64,000 nt of DNA from Azolla pinnata (GCA_037176905.1 JBBBWG010031086.1:1-64000), one strand, 5' to 3'; counted from the stretch's first letter, positions 24,340 through 35,790 are shown. Numbers and translations are program-made. Notes: generated by a model from the sequence alone, not told the origin.

Positions 24340-25090
24340 TTCAATACCTGCATGCATGTATGTATGTTTTGTATGCATGCATGCATGTGTGTGTGTGTCT
24401 ATATGTATGTATGCATGCATGTATGGATGTATGTATGTGTGTGTGTGTGGATGGATGGATACCGCCAACCACATCAAGCATCTGCCGCATACATGCACCT
24501 GCTCGCTCATGTGACATGCATGCATGCATGTGAGCATGAATGCATGTGTGCGCACGTGTGTATGTATGTATGCATGTCCGTATGCATGCATGCATGTATG
24601 GATACGCCCGCCAATCACATCAAGCATACGCCGTATGCGCCGTATGCATGCATGCATGTGTGCGTGTTACCCCCAAAAAGGACACACATACATGCATGCA
24701 TGTATGTATCGGTATATTTAATATATATGTATATGGATAAGACATCCTTTCGTTAGTTATAGAAGAAAATTACAAAATCAGGTATGTATGTATGTATGTA
24801 TGTGTGTGTGTGTGTATGTATGTATGTATGCATGCATGTATGTATATGTGCAGGGAGAAATTAGCCATCTAGGTATGTATGCATGCATGTATGTATGTAT
24901 GTATGCATGCATGCATGTATGTATGTGTGGGTGTATGGTGGGGAACCAACGTATACACACATACAAGCACATCAAGCACACACCACGTAAAGCATGATAC
25001 ATGCATGTACATATTGATACCCCACCAACCACATCAAGCACACATCATAAGCATGCATGTCTGTATGCATGTATGCATGCATGTATAGTC
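24340..25090. repeat. Higher-order array: ATGC/ATGT blocks alternating with a CACATCAAGCA motif
   Basis: A non-microsatellite motif recurs between ATGC/ATGT blocks: CCAACCACATCAAGCATC near 24465, CCAATCACATCAAGCATAC near 24610, ACAAGCACATCAAGCACAC near 24963, and CCAACCACATCAAGCACAC near 25025. The array is therefore composed of compound units of unequal length. Confidence 0.8.
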
Positions 25091-25904
25091 AGAACCCTCC
25101 ACCACATTCTTTCTTTAGACAAGCATGAGAGCTCAGAAACCCTGTGTCTTCCTGGGCTCCAGCTTTGGCTAGTCCCATGGTCTGATCGCCTCTGGCTCGA
25201 CATGCATGCCATTGATGCATAGTGCATCATGGGTGCCATGGCAGGCTAAGCAAGCGGAGAGCATCTTCTGGGCACAAGCATCCTTGCTAAGCCTTCTTTG
25301 GACCGATCCGGAGATGGGAACGTTATATCGGACAAGAGGCCCTTTGTTTTTTTGTTTTTGTTTCGTTTTATACATCTGCATCTACATCTACATATACATC
25401 TGCAGTTGAGAGAGCACAGCTCCTCTCCCATTAAAAGCTCGAACACTGATGATTGATTTCGACTGCTCTATACTCTGCCTGTCTGTCTGTCTGCGTGTCT
25501 GTGTGCGTGCACCTGCGATTGTTGTTTTTCCGACTAAACTCCGCGGTTATGGAGCTCTCTCTCTCTCTCTCTCTCTTCTCTTTTTCTTCTTTCTGTGCTC
25601 GACATCCGATATATCTGGGGCGCTCCTCTGGCATTCAAGATCTTTTGTCAACATGCGCATGATTCATGCTCCTCTGGTGGCGATCGGGAGATCTCCGGGA
25701 GCCCACCGGAACCAAGATCGAGAGAGAGCGATATATGTAGGTAGACGGTCGTAAAAAAGCATTCAAACACATAACATCCGCCGCAGCGCAATTATACGAG
25801 GCAAAATGTCCCAAGGGAAAGAAAAAAAGCCTTTGATTTGGGCCACCACATGCCCTACAAAATGATCCAACTTTTGGCCCCATACTCATCCTTACGGGCT
25901 AATT
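25091..25904. other. Spacer, no gene recognised
   Basis: There is a CTCTCT tract (25557-25574) and a CTGTCTGTCTG tract near 25478. Short open frames on both strands lack recognisable domains. Confidence 0.4.
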
Positions 25905-27385
25905 TCGTGTCTAGCTGGTCCTGATTACTTGGTTTTTCCGGACATTTCATCAAGGAGTGTATACATCCAAATTAAAACGATTAACCGACTGTGATTACCT
26001 TGGAGAAAAAGTACCTTGAAGTTAGCTTTCCATGGAGATTTCAGGCATCACAATCTAGTATAGCATCACAAAAAAGGGCTAAAGTTTGAATCTAGCTGGT
26101 TTAGGTTAACATCAATTACTTGGTTTTTCTGGACATTGCACCAAATTAACACAATTAACCGCCTGAAAAGCCCAAATCACTGTGATTACCTTGGAGAAAA
26201 AGTACCTTGAAGATAGCTTTCAATGGAAATTTCCGGCATCACAATCTAGTATAGATAGCATCACAAAAAAAGGGCTAATTTTGAATCTAGCTGGTTTAGG
26301 TTTTACATCAATTACTTGGTTTTTCTGGACACTTCATCCAGGAGTATATGCACCAAATTAACACAATTAACCGCCTGAATAGCCAAATCATTGTGATTAC
26401 CTTGGAGAAAAAAAACCTTGAAGACAGCTTTCAATGGAAAATTCAGGCATCACAATCTAGTATAGATAGCATCACAAAAAAGGGCTAATTTTGAATCTAG
26501 CTGGTTTAGATTAACATCAATTACTTGGTTTTTCTGGACATTTCATCCAGGAGTATATGCACCAAATTAACACAATTAACCGCCAGAAAAGCCCAAATCG
26601 TTGTGATTACCTTGGAGAAAAAGTACCTTGACGATAGCTTTCAATGGAAATTTCAGCCAACATCATAATCTTGTATATAGCATCACAAAAAAGGGCTAAT
26701 TTTGAATGTAGCTGGTTTAGATTAACATCAATTACTTGGTTTTTCTAGACATTTCATCCATGAGTATATGCACCAAATTAACACAATTAACCGCCTGCAA
26801 AGCCAAATCGTTGTGATTACCTTGGAGAAAAAGTACCTTGACGATAGCTTTCAATGGAAATTTCAGCCAACATCATAATNNNNNNNNNNNNNNNNNNNNN
26901 NNNNNNNNNNNNNNNNNNNNNNNNNNNNNNNNNNNNNNNNNNNNNNNNNNNNNNNNNNNNNNNNNNNNNNNNNNNNNNNCTTGTATATAGCATCACAAAA
27001 AAGGGCTAATTTTGTATCGGTTTTTCTGGACATTTCTTCAAGGAGTATGTATATACATCAAATTAACACAATTAACCGCCTGAAAAGCCAAATCATTGTG
27101 ATTACCTTGGAGAAAAAGTACCTTGAACATAGCTTTCAATGGAAATTTCAGGGAACATCATAATCTAGTATAGCATAACAAAAAAGGGCTAATTTTGTAT
27201 CTATGCTGGTTTAGCTTTACATCAATTACTTGGTTTTTCTGGGCATTTCATCAAGGAGTATACGTGAAATTAACACGATCAACCACCTGAAAAGGCAAAT
27301 CATTGTGATTACCTTGGAGAAGAAGTACCCGGAAGATAGCTTTCAATGAAAATTTCAGGCAACGTCATAATCTAGTACCGCATCA
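25905..27385. repeat. Tandem array, ~190-212 bp unit, about 7 copies, interrupted by a gap
   Basis: The anchor GATTACCTTGGAGAA occurs at 25993, 26183, 26395, 26605, 26815, 27100 and 27306. Other shared words are TAGCTTTCAATGGAAA, AAAAAGGGCTAATTTTG and CACAATTAACCGCCTG. Copies 3 to 5 are spaced exactly 210 bp and are very similar, while the outer copies are more diverged. There is no coding potential. Confidence 0.92.
26880..26979. other. Assembly gap, exactly 100 N, inside the 210-bp array
   Basis: The sequence stops at CAACATCATAAT and resumes CTTGTATATAGCATCAC. In the preceding repeat copy (26661-26690) these two words are directly contiguous. The gap therefore replaces either nothing or a whole number of repeat units. 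Confidence 0.9.
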
Positions 27386-28739
27386 CAAATAAAAAACCTT
27401 CAACATAGACTAATGGTTTTCCAAACTGTTATGAAGCGGTTAATGTTCCCAATTTGCTGCAAGTTCAAGGAGAAAAACAAACTTTTTTAGATAATCTGCT
27501 CATACCTTCTTTGTATGTCAAGTGATTATCTGAGTTACTAATGGATACAATGCATGTCACAGATTTTGGTCTACTAGTGAGTTTCAACAAAAACGACATT
27601 GATCATAAGCTCCATAAGCCAATGCCAATCTATTGGACCGATCAAACAATAACGTTCATAGGGACAATCACTTCCTATGGAGTGTTTTCTGAATATACAT
27701 CAATGGATCGATATTGATTTATGATCTTAGCCACAAGACATGATTCTATGTTAACAATGATGGGTTACGCTTGCATCCTATCTGTTAAAGGCTACAACAT
27801 CATAACTAACATTCCTAGCCTAGACATTGTAAGTAGATAGATTGTGGGGAACTAAAAAGTACATGTTTCAAATCGAATTCTGTGCAGAATTAAGATAAAA
27901 AAATGAGTAGCTCTATCTAGCAACAAATACAAATCTCTTGGGAGCTCACTGGGTCTCCTTGTGTTCTTAAAAGTTATAGAGCGTTTGCAATTATATAAGA
28001 GATGCGCATACTATAAAATACAAATTGTAATGCAGGTGATTACCATTCGGAATAGAATGAACCAAACATTCTCAGACAGCCTTTTCTTCAACTGGCTGAT
28101 GCACAGAAAATACCCATTCAGCAGCCCAAATCGCGAAAAAGGAACCTGGGTTCAAGATCATGGGATCTCAGCACATTAAAGGTTGTCAATCATTATCACG
28201 AGTGTGCATTCATCTGCATGTTTGCCCAAACACGTGTAGGTCAACGTGGGGTGTGGTGTTACAAAAGTTTACTACATCAAACACAATGGCATGGAGTAAA
28301 ACAACAACAAAAGAAACAATGAATACCCATGGCATACTGATGCACTGTACAGATTTCATGACCATTTTACCAAAAAACGGAGAGAGACGGGGGGGGGATT
28401 AATGATTGAGATAGGTAGATGGATTATATTGTCGTCTTCTGAAATTACATATTGTCGGATGTTTTCGACATGTTTATGCGTGGAAGATAGAAATGACTCT
28501 GGATGTTCAAAAACTTTACTAAAGAATGTGACTCTCAGACATGACACAGAACATAACAATGAGAGATGCAAATCCAATGCAAAAAAATCACCTAATTACA
28601 GCCAAATGAAAGAATGATAGGAGATATTATATAATATATAGGACAAATGTTTTAAAAAAAAATCAATTATTCCATGTGAAGGGGTCATATTGCCATCCAA
28701 GACTCTCAACGGGAAGAGGGGGAGAGAGAGAGTGAGATG
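27386..28739. other. AT-rich spacer, no gene recognised
   Basis: Nothing identifiable is seen. A few open frames of 60-80 codons have no domain or splice support. Confidence 0.4.
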
Positions 28740-29190
28740 CAATAATGTATACAAGTCATGATTTAGGGTTATATTATATATGTCATCTTCCTTAAACTTC
28801 AACCTTGTAATGCATCTACATAAGCATATATATTGCCACCCATAAATCTCAACCTAGATGCATGTTCACTATATATACAAGCCATGAATTAGGGCTATAC
28901 TATGTGCAGTATCCCCTAGACCTCAGCACCATAATGCCTATCAATAAAAGCATTTGACACTGACAAATTTCATGAACATATTTGCATTTATATTTTACAT
29001 ACAAGTTAAGATCTATGGTTACACTAAATGAACAAGGTTCCCAATGCATATCAATCCAAGAGTACATTACCACCAACAAAATCTCAACCTATATGCAAGT
29101 GTACTGTATATACAAGTTAAGATTCGGGGTTAGACTATGTGTGCAGTATTTCATAAAACTCAACCAATAACATGCACTACAATACATCTA
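28740..29190. repeat. Degenerate tandem repeat, ~110-125 bp unit, about 4 copies
   Basis: The word TATACAAGYYATGATTTAGG and variants recur near 28748, 28874, 28999 and 29108. Each is followed by a GTTAYACTATGTG-like word and ACCTCAACC/CATAATGC. Copies are well diverged, so the array is old. Confidence 0.6.
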
Positions 29191-29365
29191 TACTTACACA
29201 GTACATCTTTTAAAATGGTCAAAGTGCTTACACCTTTAAATTGTTATTGCAGCTTTCAGAACATAAACAAAATCATGAAACATTTATTACCGAAACAACT
29301 TCAAGCAAATTGGGTATTTAACAGACAAGCAAAATGGAAAACAACTATCAAGAGGCGAGCTTAAC

Positions 29366-29523
29366 TTGGTCCTTCAATCCAGAATTCCAGGATATTACAA
29401 TCCCCCACCAGTTTCCAGCTATAGCCATTGAAGTGACATGGAATCCTTCTTTCAACTTCTTCCTGATCCATTTGAAAGGAAATGACTCCCTGACTTTATA
29501 TGAATGTTGCATAAACAGTGTTC
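29366..29523 (-). pseudogene. Isolated exon of a MUT9-like (casein kinase 1-related) protein kinase, C-terminal domain
   Basis: After a good acceptor (ATGTTTACAG) the minus strand encodes 52 residues that follow the conserved C-terminal domain of plant MUT9-like/PPK kinases. Recognisable are QHSYKVRESFPFKWIRKK and LKEGFHVTSMAIAG, then WGIVIS and NSGLKDQ. Intact relatives read approximately SFPFKWINKKWKEGFHVTSM. The exon ends CAA|GTTAAG, where family members continue with VVELDF. I find neither the kinase domain upstream nor the next exon downstream, and several conserved residues differ. It is most likely a dispersed relic of a gene duplication. A highly diverged working gene with exons I have missed is the alternative. 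Confidence 0.6.
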
Positions 29524-30864
29524 CTGTAAACATATATGTCACAGAAGTCAATAGGTTGAAAGTATGAGAATTGTTATACTGATAGCCATCCCATGACATA
29601 GCTAATTAGCTTCAAAAAGGGTTATGTAATTTACACCATAACATTAAATTTGATCAATTTAAAGACAACTTACTATGTAAATATAATGTAATATTTCTAG
29701 ATATTTAATTACAGAATAAACTTGTTTGCATATAACTTTCAGAACATGCTTACTAGAATTAGTGTTCCTATTCTCATGCTTCCACCAAAAACATAAAGTA
29801 TCCCTGTTAAGTCTTAACACAATCCCTTTTGAATCTAGAAATTAACAAACGTTGGATTCTTATCTAGCATATGATCTTAATGCCTTTTCATTCAATATTC
29901 ACATCACAAAGACATTACTAACATGTTCTTTGTTATGCATATTTTATATGTCACGTACATATTCAATGCAACACACAATGATGGTCGATAGATTGAATTA
30001 TTTAAAGGCTTCCATTTAGTCTAAGGTTTAAAAGAAAACAGAGATTTTTATGCCTCTTGACATGACAAAGTACTTCAATCTTTTGAACCAGCAACAGCAC
30101 GGATGTAATACTTCTGTTCCCTATGTTCTTTACCCAATCCTATAACTCGCTGCCATCTATATCAGCTTTTTTTCAATTATTTTATTATCTACCCTTTCCA
30201 ATGCTAAAAACAATATAGAATTAAAGCCAAACCCAAACCTTATGGAAAAACAAGTGGGACAACTCACAAACTTCTCCTGTGTTCTACCATCCATGATGAG
30301 AGCCAATAGATTTGCACAGGAAGTTACACTTCACATAGAGTTCATCTTCATGACCCTTGTGAATGTATGTTTGCATCAGAAACATTAAAATGAAACCTGC
30401 TTAAACAAAACATATTTGAGAAAAGTGCCATAAACATTGAAAGATTATTTAATCCATTTACAGCTTGTCATTCGTATGTTACCAGGAAATTAGATAGTTC
30501 TATGCATGTTTAGGAAACTCGCTTTCGCCCTTAACGGACAATAATGCCACTGCCTTTTTTATTTTCTTTCCACTACTTTGAGCAAAAACATTGTTTGTGC
30601 CTTCGATTTCAGAAAGGATAAGCATTCAAATGTATGACTGCTCAATACCTAAGGGCAATAGTCAAGTGGAAGAATCGGGATTTCAAAAAGAAAGATGCAT
30701 CAAAGGGCTGCCACTTGCACCAAGACCAATGTCTATGAGTAACAGCTTCTTTTCATCAGTTAAGCCAAGTTGCCCAAGAAGAAAAGAGAAGACAGCTGTC
30801 GTAAGACAAATAAGAAATTGCTCATTCCCCTCGTGTTTATGAGAAATAAAAAACTTTGGAATCA

Positions 30865-31087
30865 TCATATTTTATTACCCTTTTGCATGCATTTCTGCAG
30901 AACGGAAAGCGCCTCAACAGCAATACAGGCAACCATCTCAGTAGACACGCTGTTAACCATGAAGATGTTCTCAGCTCAAACTCTTTAAAATGTTTGTATA
31001 TTGTTTTTTAAGTGTCAGGATAGATAATTACCTGTGGCGAGAAGACCTCCATACATCCCAAAAACTAGGTCGTAGAGTATCCATAAC
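30865..31087 (-). CDS. Possible last two exons of an unidentified small membrane protein
   Basis: Two minus-strand segments fit GT-AG exons with matching phase: 31087-31032 (hydrophobic, LWILYDLVFGMYGGLLAT) and 30974-30865 (ENIFMVNSVSTEMVACIA, ending in a TGA stop). A hydrophobic segment near 31555-31495 (AEYLLIFPRVIFEITFG) ends at a GT donor in the phase needed to join 31087, but I find no AG acceptor for it. Another hydrophobic segment, at about 32822-32741 (FRLWCSFFIFIGATSIFIFR), ends at a donor and could be an early exon. I do not recognise the family. The pieces may be real exons or chance open frames. Confidence 0.3.
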
Positions 31088-32678
31088 CTACAAATCGAAA
31101 TAACACTTTTGACTTAATACATGGGTCATCAGTCAAATGGTTTATCTCCAATCATGGCAAATATAGTCTTGCTGTAATGTATAGTTCACCTTGCCATCCA
31201 TAACAGTCGTTCAGTGCACTGTAATCAACTAAATATCCAATGGAACCCCTCTGATGATAGTATTACAACATAGCACGTAAATAGAAGCACTCGTAGCATG
31301 ACAAAAGTGTGCACTTGTAAACTTGCCACTCCAATGGAGGACCACTTTTACCGCCTTTGCTTTTGTGATGCCTAACTTTAAGAGCAACCCCTGTAAGACT
31401 CTAACATCAAAACAAGCTAACATTATCAAGATTTCTTATTCGTCAACTGCACAATCAAATTAAACGGCTGCATTCTGCATAACATACATTTACCCAAACG
31501 TAATTTCAAAGATCACACGTGGAAATATCAGTAGGTACTCGGCCAAGATGCCAATGTAAGCATGATATTTGAGTTAAATAAACACTGCAGCATGAAGGCC
31601 AGACAGTTCCGACACATGGGAGAATCACCTTCTCGGACCTGAAAGACCCAGGATATTAAGACCACATTAAAAAAATGAATAAAGAAAATATATAAAAAAG
31701 TTATCTCGAAATGAAGAAAAATACTCTATCAGGAATCGAGGGTGGGCTTCCATCTCGAAATGAAAAGGATTTTGATGGAAATTATTATTTGTTGCACTCT
31801 CTTCTTCCATTATTATAAGCTATGAGACAATCCATGATGCTGATGCTAGCACCATATAATTGTGAGAAAAAACTCCATCTGTTAATTGATCTTTCCGCTT
31901 GGAACGCTGGAATGTGAAAGATTTTTAAAGCTGGGCTGAATGTCAAATGGCAAGACCTTTATTTGCCACCTAATCACGTGATTACATGGATGTGTATAGC
32001 CGCCGCCCAAGTATCTTTCTAGTATCTTTTTAGTATCATTTGGTTCCTGATCAAGTCCTTTACATGATGTCTGTAGTTGCCCAAATATATTCCTATCAAG
32101 CTATTCCAGGATTCTTCAGAGCCAGCATCATTAACACAGTCTTCAAAGCTGTCCAAATATCTATTTCTATTCACATTTTGACTCCTAACCATATAAGTAG
32201 CATCATAATCATAAATTGACCCAAAATCTCAACCGTACTGTAGGAACAAGTAATCTCCAAAGTTCTATCGAATGATCCTCCTAGCTTCATCAACATGGTC
32301 TCCCGAGCTGTCCATCTAAATCTCTATTTCTACGCACATCTTTGACTCCGAATCATGTATGTGGTACCACAATTTCATATTGACCCAACATTCCAATCAT
32401 ATAGTAGGAGCTAGTGATCTTCTGCCATGACCTTACTCTAAGTCCTAATTAAGATCAAGCGAGAATCGAGCGAGGGGCGATGCTCAATCTGATAAAAGTA
32501 TAATAAAAACAACTCAAGCAAACAAATAGAGAGGTAGATAGACAGAGGGGGATCAACGCTTCATCTTGCAATCTGAAGAAGAGATCAGCAACTTCCCACT
32601 CTTTTACAAGAAAAGAAAGAAAGATAGATAGATTAACGTCTTCTTAGGCCAATATTGGCAAAGGATTGAAAGGAGAGC

Positions 32679-32679
<1 letters not shown>

Positions 32680-32738
<59 letters not shown>
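32680..32738. repeat. (GA)n microsatellite, ~58 bp
   Basis: Uninterrupted GA dinucleotides, the longest such tract in the window. Confidence 0.95.
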
Positions 32739-32740
<2 letters not shown>

Positions 32741-33302
32741 CTGAGAGGGCCCGAAAGATGAAGATGCTGGTGGCGCCGATGAAGATGAAGAAGGAACACC
32801 ATAGCCGGAACTGTTGGAGCTTGTTCACAAATGCATCAAAGTGCAAAATCACACATCTTTGTGAACGCGAAATCCGTTGTCACGGCAGACCAACGAGACA
32901 AGATGAAAGCCTGCGTTCGATCTGGAACAGACGGAAGCGATGAGAAGATCTCCGAAAGGATCGAGATCTGAGAGGGAGGGAAAGATCGATCGATCGAGGC
33001 AGCGGATCGAGCTGGAACGAGTCTCTCATTGTTTTGATTCCTGAATTTGACTCTTGAAATCAAATTCAAGAATCAAAATTCTTGAATTTGATTCTTTGAT
33101 TTTGCTGCAAATCACTCTCGGATCCACCGAAATCTTGAGAATTCCGATGTGATCGATTGCAGTTTGCCGAAACTCTTGATCTTTGCCAGACATCAGCAGG
33201 TCTTCGATCGATCCCACCCCGAAATCTCCAGAATTCCTTTCTTCCGATGGGGGCAATGGACTCGATCCGAGGTGTAAATTTGTAATTCCATATGCTCGTC
33301 TG

Positions 33303-33395
33303 ATCGATTCCCAACAGTTTTGTCGAATCGATTCCCAACAGTTTTTGTCTGATTGATTCGCAACAGTTTTTGTCGATTGATACTCAACAGTTTCT
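33303..33395. repeat. 25-bp minisatellite, 4 copies
   Basis: CAACAGTTT recurs at 33312, 33337, 33361 and 33386 within units resembling GATTCCCAACAGTTTTTGTC. Surrounding sequence (33040-33110) also has several near copies of GAATTTGATTCTTG. Confidence 0.85.
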
Positions 33396-33699
33396 AACAA
33401 ACCCGAATCAAACGACGACAGCAAATCAGAACGTTCGGATGTCGTAGAATCCAGCGAAAAGCGAGTCCAGAATCGAGCGAGCTAAAGGACCGCCGTCAAG
33501 ACTCGACGAAGCGAAACTTTCTTCTGGGCTCTTGAGTATGAAAGAGCAAAACCTTTCTTGTCGAGATTCGACACATCCCACGAAGGTAAAAAATCTCATG
33601 GAATGTTCAAGAGTCGTCTCAAACGTATTGCTTTATAAGAGAGAGAGTGAGAGAGAAATTATGTCTGGGAACTAGAATCAAAATAATAGTATGTGCCAT

Positions 33700-33766
33700 A
33701 TAAACAGGTTTCAAACCCACGGCCATGTTTGAAACACCCATTGTTGTAACCAATTGATCAAACACA
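33700..33766 (-). repeat. tRNA-like Pol III box pair (tRNA-derived SINE head or tRNA relic)
   Basis: The minus strand reads TGATCAATTGGTTA (33760-33747), close to the tRNA A box. About 30 nt later comes GGGTTTGAAACC (33718-33707), close to the B box. GTGGG and CCTGT flanking the TTTGAAA can pair as a T arm using wobble pairs. The spacing is normal for a tRNA or tRNA-derived SINE. I cannot fold a full acceptor stem by eye, so this is not called a working tRNA. Confidence 0.4.
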
Positions 33767-33767
33767 G

Positions 33768-34118
33768 TGTCATGATGTAAATGTCAACATACATATATGT
33801 AATGTTGCATTCTGACATCCCAGAAAGTTCTGGAACTTTCTAGAAGCCTCTGCATGCATATCTGTCCTGCATGCAGGGCCCTTTTGTGGTTTGTATGAGT
33901 CCGGGATTTGTATAAATACAAGGGTTCACCTTGATCCCAATCAAGGTGAACAACACCAGTTACGGAATCAATAGTCAAGCTTCATCTATATCTTCTTCCC
34001 AGTTATCTCCTCTGCTCTTGCGTAGTGCTGTCTACTCTTCTGTCTTAGTCTCCAAGTCTGCCTAGCCTTCTGTCTCTATCTCAGCTTTGTCTACTCTTCT
34101 GCCTCTGTGTCCGTGACA
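33768..34118 (+). mobile_element. Possible LTR of an LTR retrotransposon (solo or with remnant), fossil
   Basis: The element is 351 bp, starts TGTCATGATG and ends CCGTGACA, so its ends form the short inverted repeat TGTCA...TGACA expected of an LTR. In order it holds a five-unit heat-shock element (33823-33845), a TATA box TATAAATA (33911-33918), a 12-bp perfect hairpin (33924-33951) and a pyrimidine-rich U5-like part. No second LTR, clear primer-binding site or target-site duplication is seen in the window. Family assignment is uncertain; Copia-like would be the first guess because of length. A promoter fragment of a heat-responsive host gene is the alternative. Confidence 0.4.
33823..33845 (+). 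promoter_or_regulatory. Perfect five-unit heat-shock element
   Basis: GAA, TTC, GAA, TTC and GAA occur at 33823, 33828, 33833, 33838 and 33843, exactly 5 bp apart. This is the alternating nGAAnnTTCn pattern bound by HSF trimers. A TATA box follows 65 bp downstream. Confidence 0.8.
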
Positions 34119-35344
34119 ATGTGCCCGATTCACATTCGCAGCGAGAATGCTTCACGGTGATGCATGGTTTTGAGTTCGATATCGTGTTCTCAAGTCAGAG
34201 ACACAGTGAGCAAGCTTATGGCGAGAGAGCTTTATCGATCAGCAACCATCTCCACGTGGGAGCCCTCGGATCAAAGCCTTTCAAGGCCACGATACAGTTG
34301 GCGAGCTGCTAGTTACTTTGTCTGGCCCATCATTAGCAAATGTCCACCGTAGAGATCGTCGCATCTGGTGTTATGTGCAGAGCTTCTTCTTGCCTCCTTC
34401 ATCGGCCTTTGGTTCTAACAGATCCACTAATGTTGGCCAAGTCGCCACTTAAATGAATGTCTTTGTTTCTGTCTCTGACACATCCACCATCAGATGCAAC
34501 AGTTACCTCTCGGGTCAAAGGCTAGTATAGCCTAACAAGCCACTACACGCATCATCAGGCTAGCCAGACTTTGTTGTCGATGGAACAATTCCACCTCCTT
34601 TCTGAAAAGCATGCGAATTTCGGGTAATCGAACAATTACCCTGTTAAACAGAGAAAGTTGAGGTTAAAGCAACAAGAAGAACATCGATCGGCACCATTTG
34701 AATGCGATGCGGATCCGAGATCCTTTGTTTTTTTTTTTTCGCATCTGCTGTTTTGCCCACTAACCGAATCGAATTTCATCTCCTTCTTTCCGAACCATTG
34801 AAGCTTGCCTTTTAAAAAGCAGTTGTTGTTGCGATCGTGGCACCGCTTGGCAGTTGACTCGCTCGGAACCGAATCTGAGGATTGAAATTCTTCCAAAGCC
34901 ACGAGCATTGGCTTTCTTTACTCCTCTGCTAAGCAAAAGGGAATCTGTTTTGTCTTTATAAGTTACATTCATGTTTGCATGATATGGATGCTAAGTGAAT
35001 GGTGTTCGATGTTGCCAACTTCAAAGGATCGCAGAAGCTGTTCGACGGATCGATCGATCGATCGATCGGCAATGTGAACATGGGAATCGTTAGACACTGC
35101 GCATTCAGAGGATGGAGAATGTCGCGATGTCGGCGAACGGAGGAGCATTTCGGAACGAAGCGAGTGTATTGCCTTTTTTGTTTGAAGTGCCAGAAGGGCT
35201 CAATAATAATAAAAAAATTCAAAAGATTGGAATATATGGAATGTGGATTCAAAGCACAGAGGGATTGATCCGACTCCATGATGTTACAAAAGCAAAATAT
35301 AAGAACAGATTCAATGGAGAAACTACTCAGATCTATGGTGAACT
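34119..35344. other. Spacer with possible internal remnant of the LTR element, otherwise nothing recognised
   Basis: Sequence just after 34118 could belong to the same element, but no diagnostic retrotransposon domain is recognisable. A GATC tetranucleotide run lies at 35049-35067. Confidence 0.3.
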
Positions 35345-35790
35345 ACATTGTTAAAAGAAGCGCGTATTTTATAAAGACAATACGGTTTAGAAGACTCCGT
35401 CTTCCACATGTATTTAACGTTTTCGAGCTGTGTTTTTTTAGTCAAATGTTTATAATTAATTTCTACACTCAATAGCAAGAAATGGAATATGAAAAACTTC
35501 TGTGATATGTAAATTTAATTAACTGTAAATGCGTATAATTATTTGACGTATTTTAGAGTATTTAACCCATATTTTATGTGATTAATGCATTTACTACGTA
35601 TTTTAACTCATACTCTTCGTATTTAACACGAATTCTCACGGTATTCAATGCATATTATATGTATTTAGACCTGTAATTAACCCATATTCAACATATTTCT
35701 ACACATTCTACGTATTTATAAAATTGGTGTACACATACGATACGCTACGTACGTAACAACACTTACGGTGAACGAATAACTTAACCACCG
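35345..35790. repeat. Dispersed repeat family B, copy 2
   Basis: Same word order as at 14130: CATGTATTTAACGTTTTCG, CAAGAAATGGAATATGAAAA, AATTTAATTAACTGTAAATG, then TATTTAACCCATATTTTATG-type subrepeats. It ends with ATACGATACGCTACGTACG and GTAACAACA. It is shorter than copy 4 in the AT-rich centre. Confidence 0.7.

Noticed and set aside
25905-27385. Regularly spaced repeats considered as a CRISPR array
   Set aside because: Similarity covers the whole ~210-bp unit with no unique spacers, and the genome is a plant nucleus.
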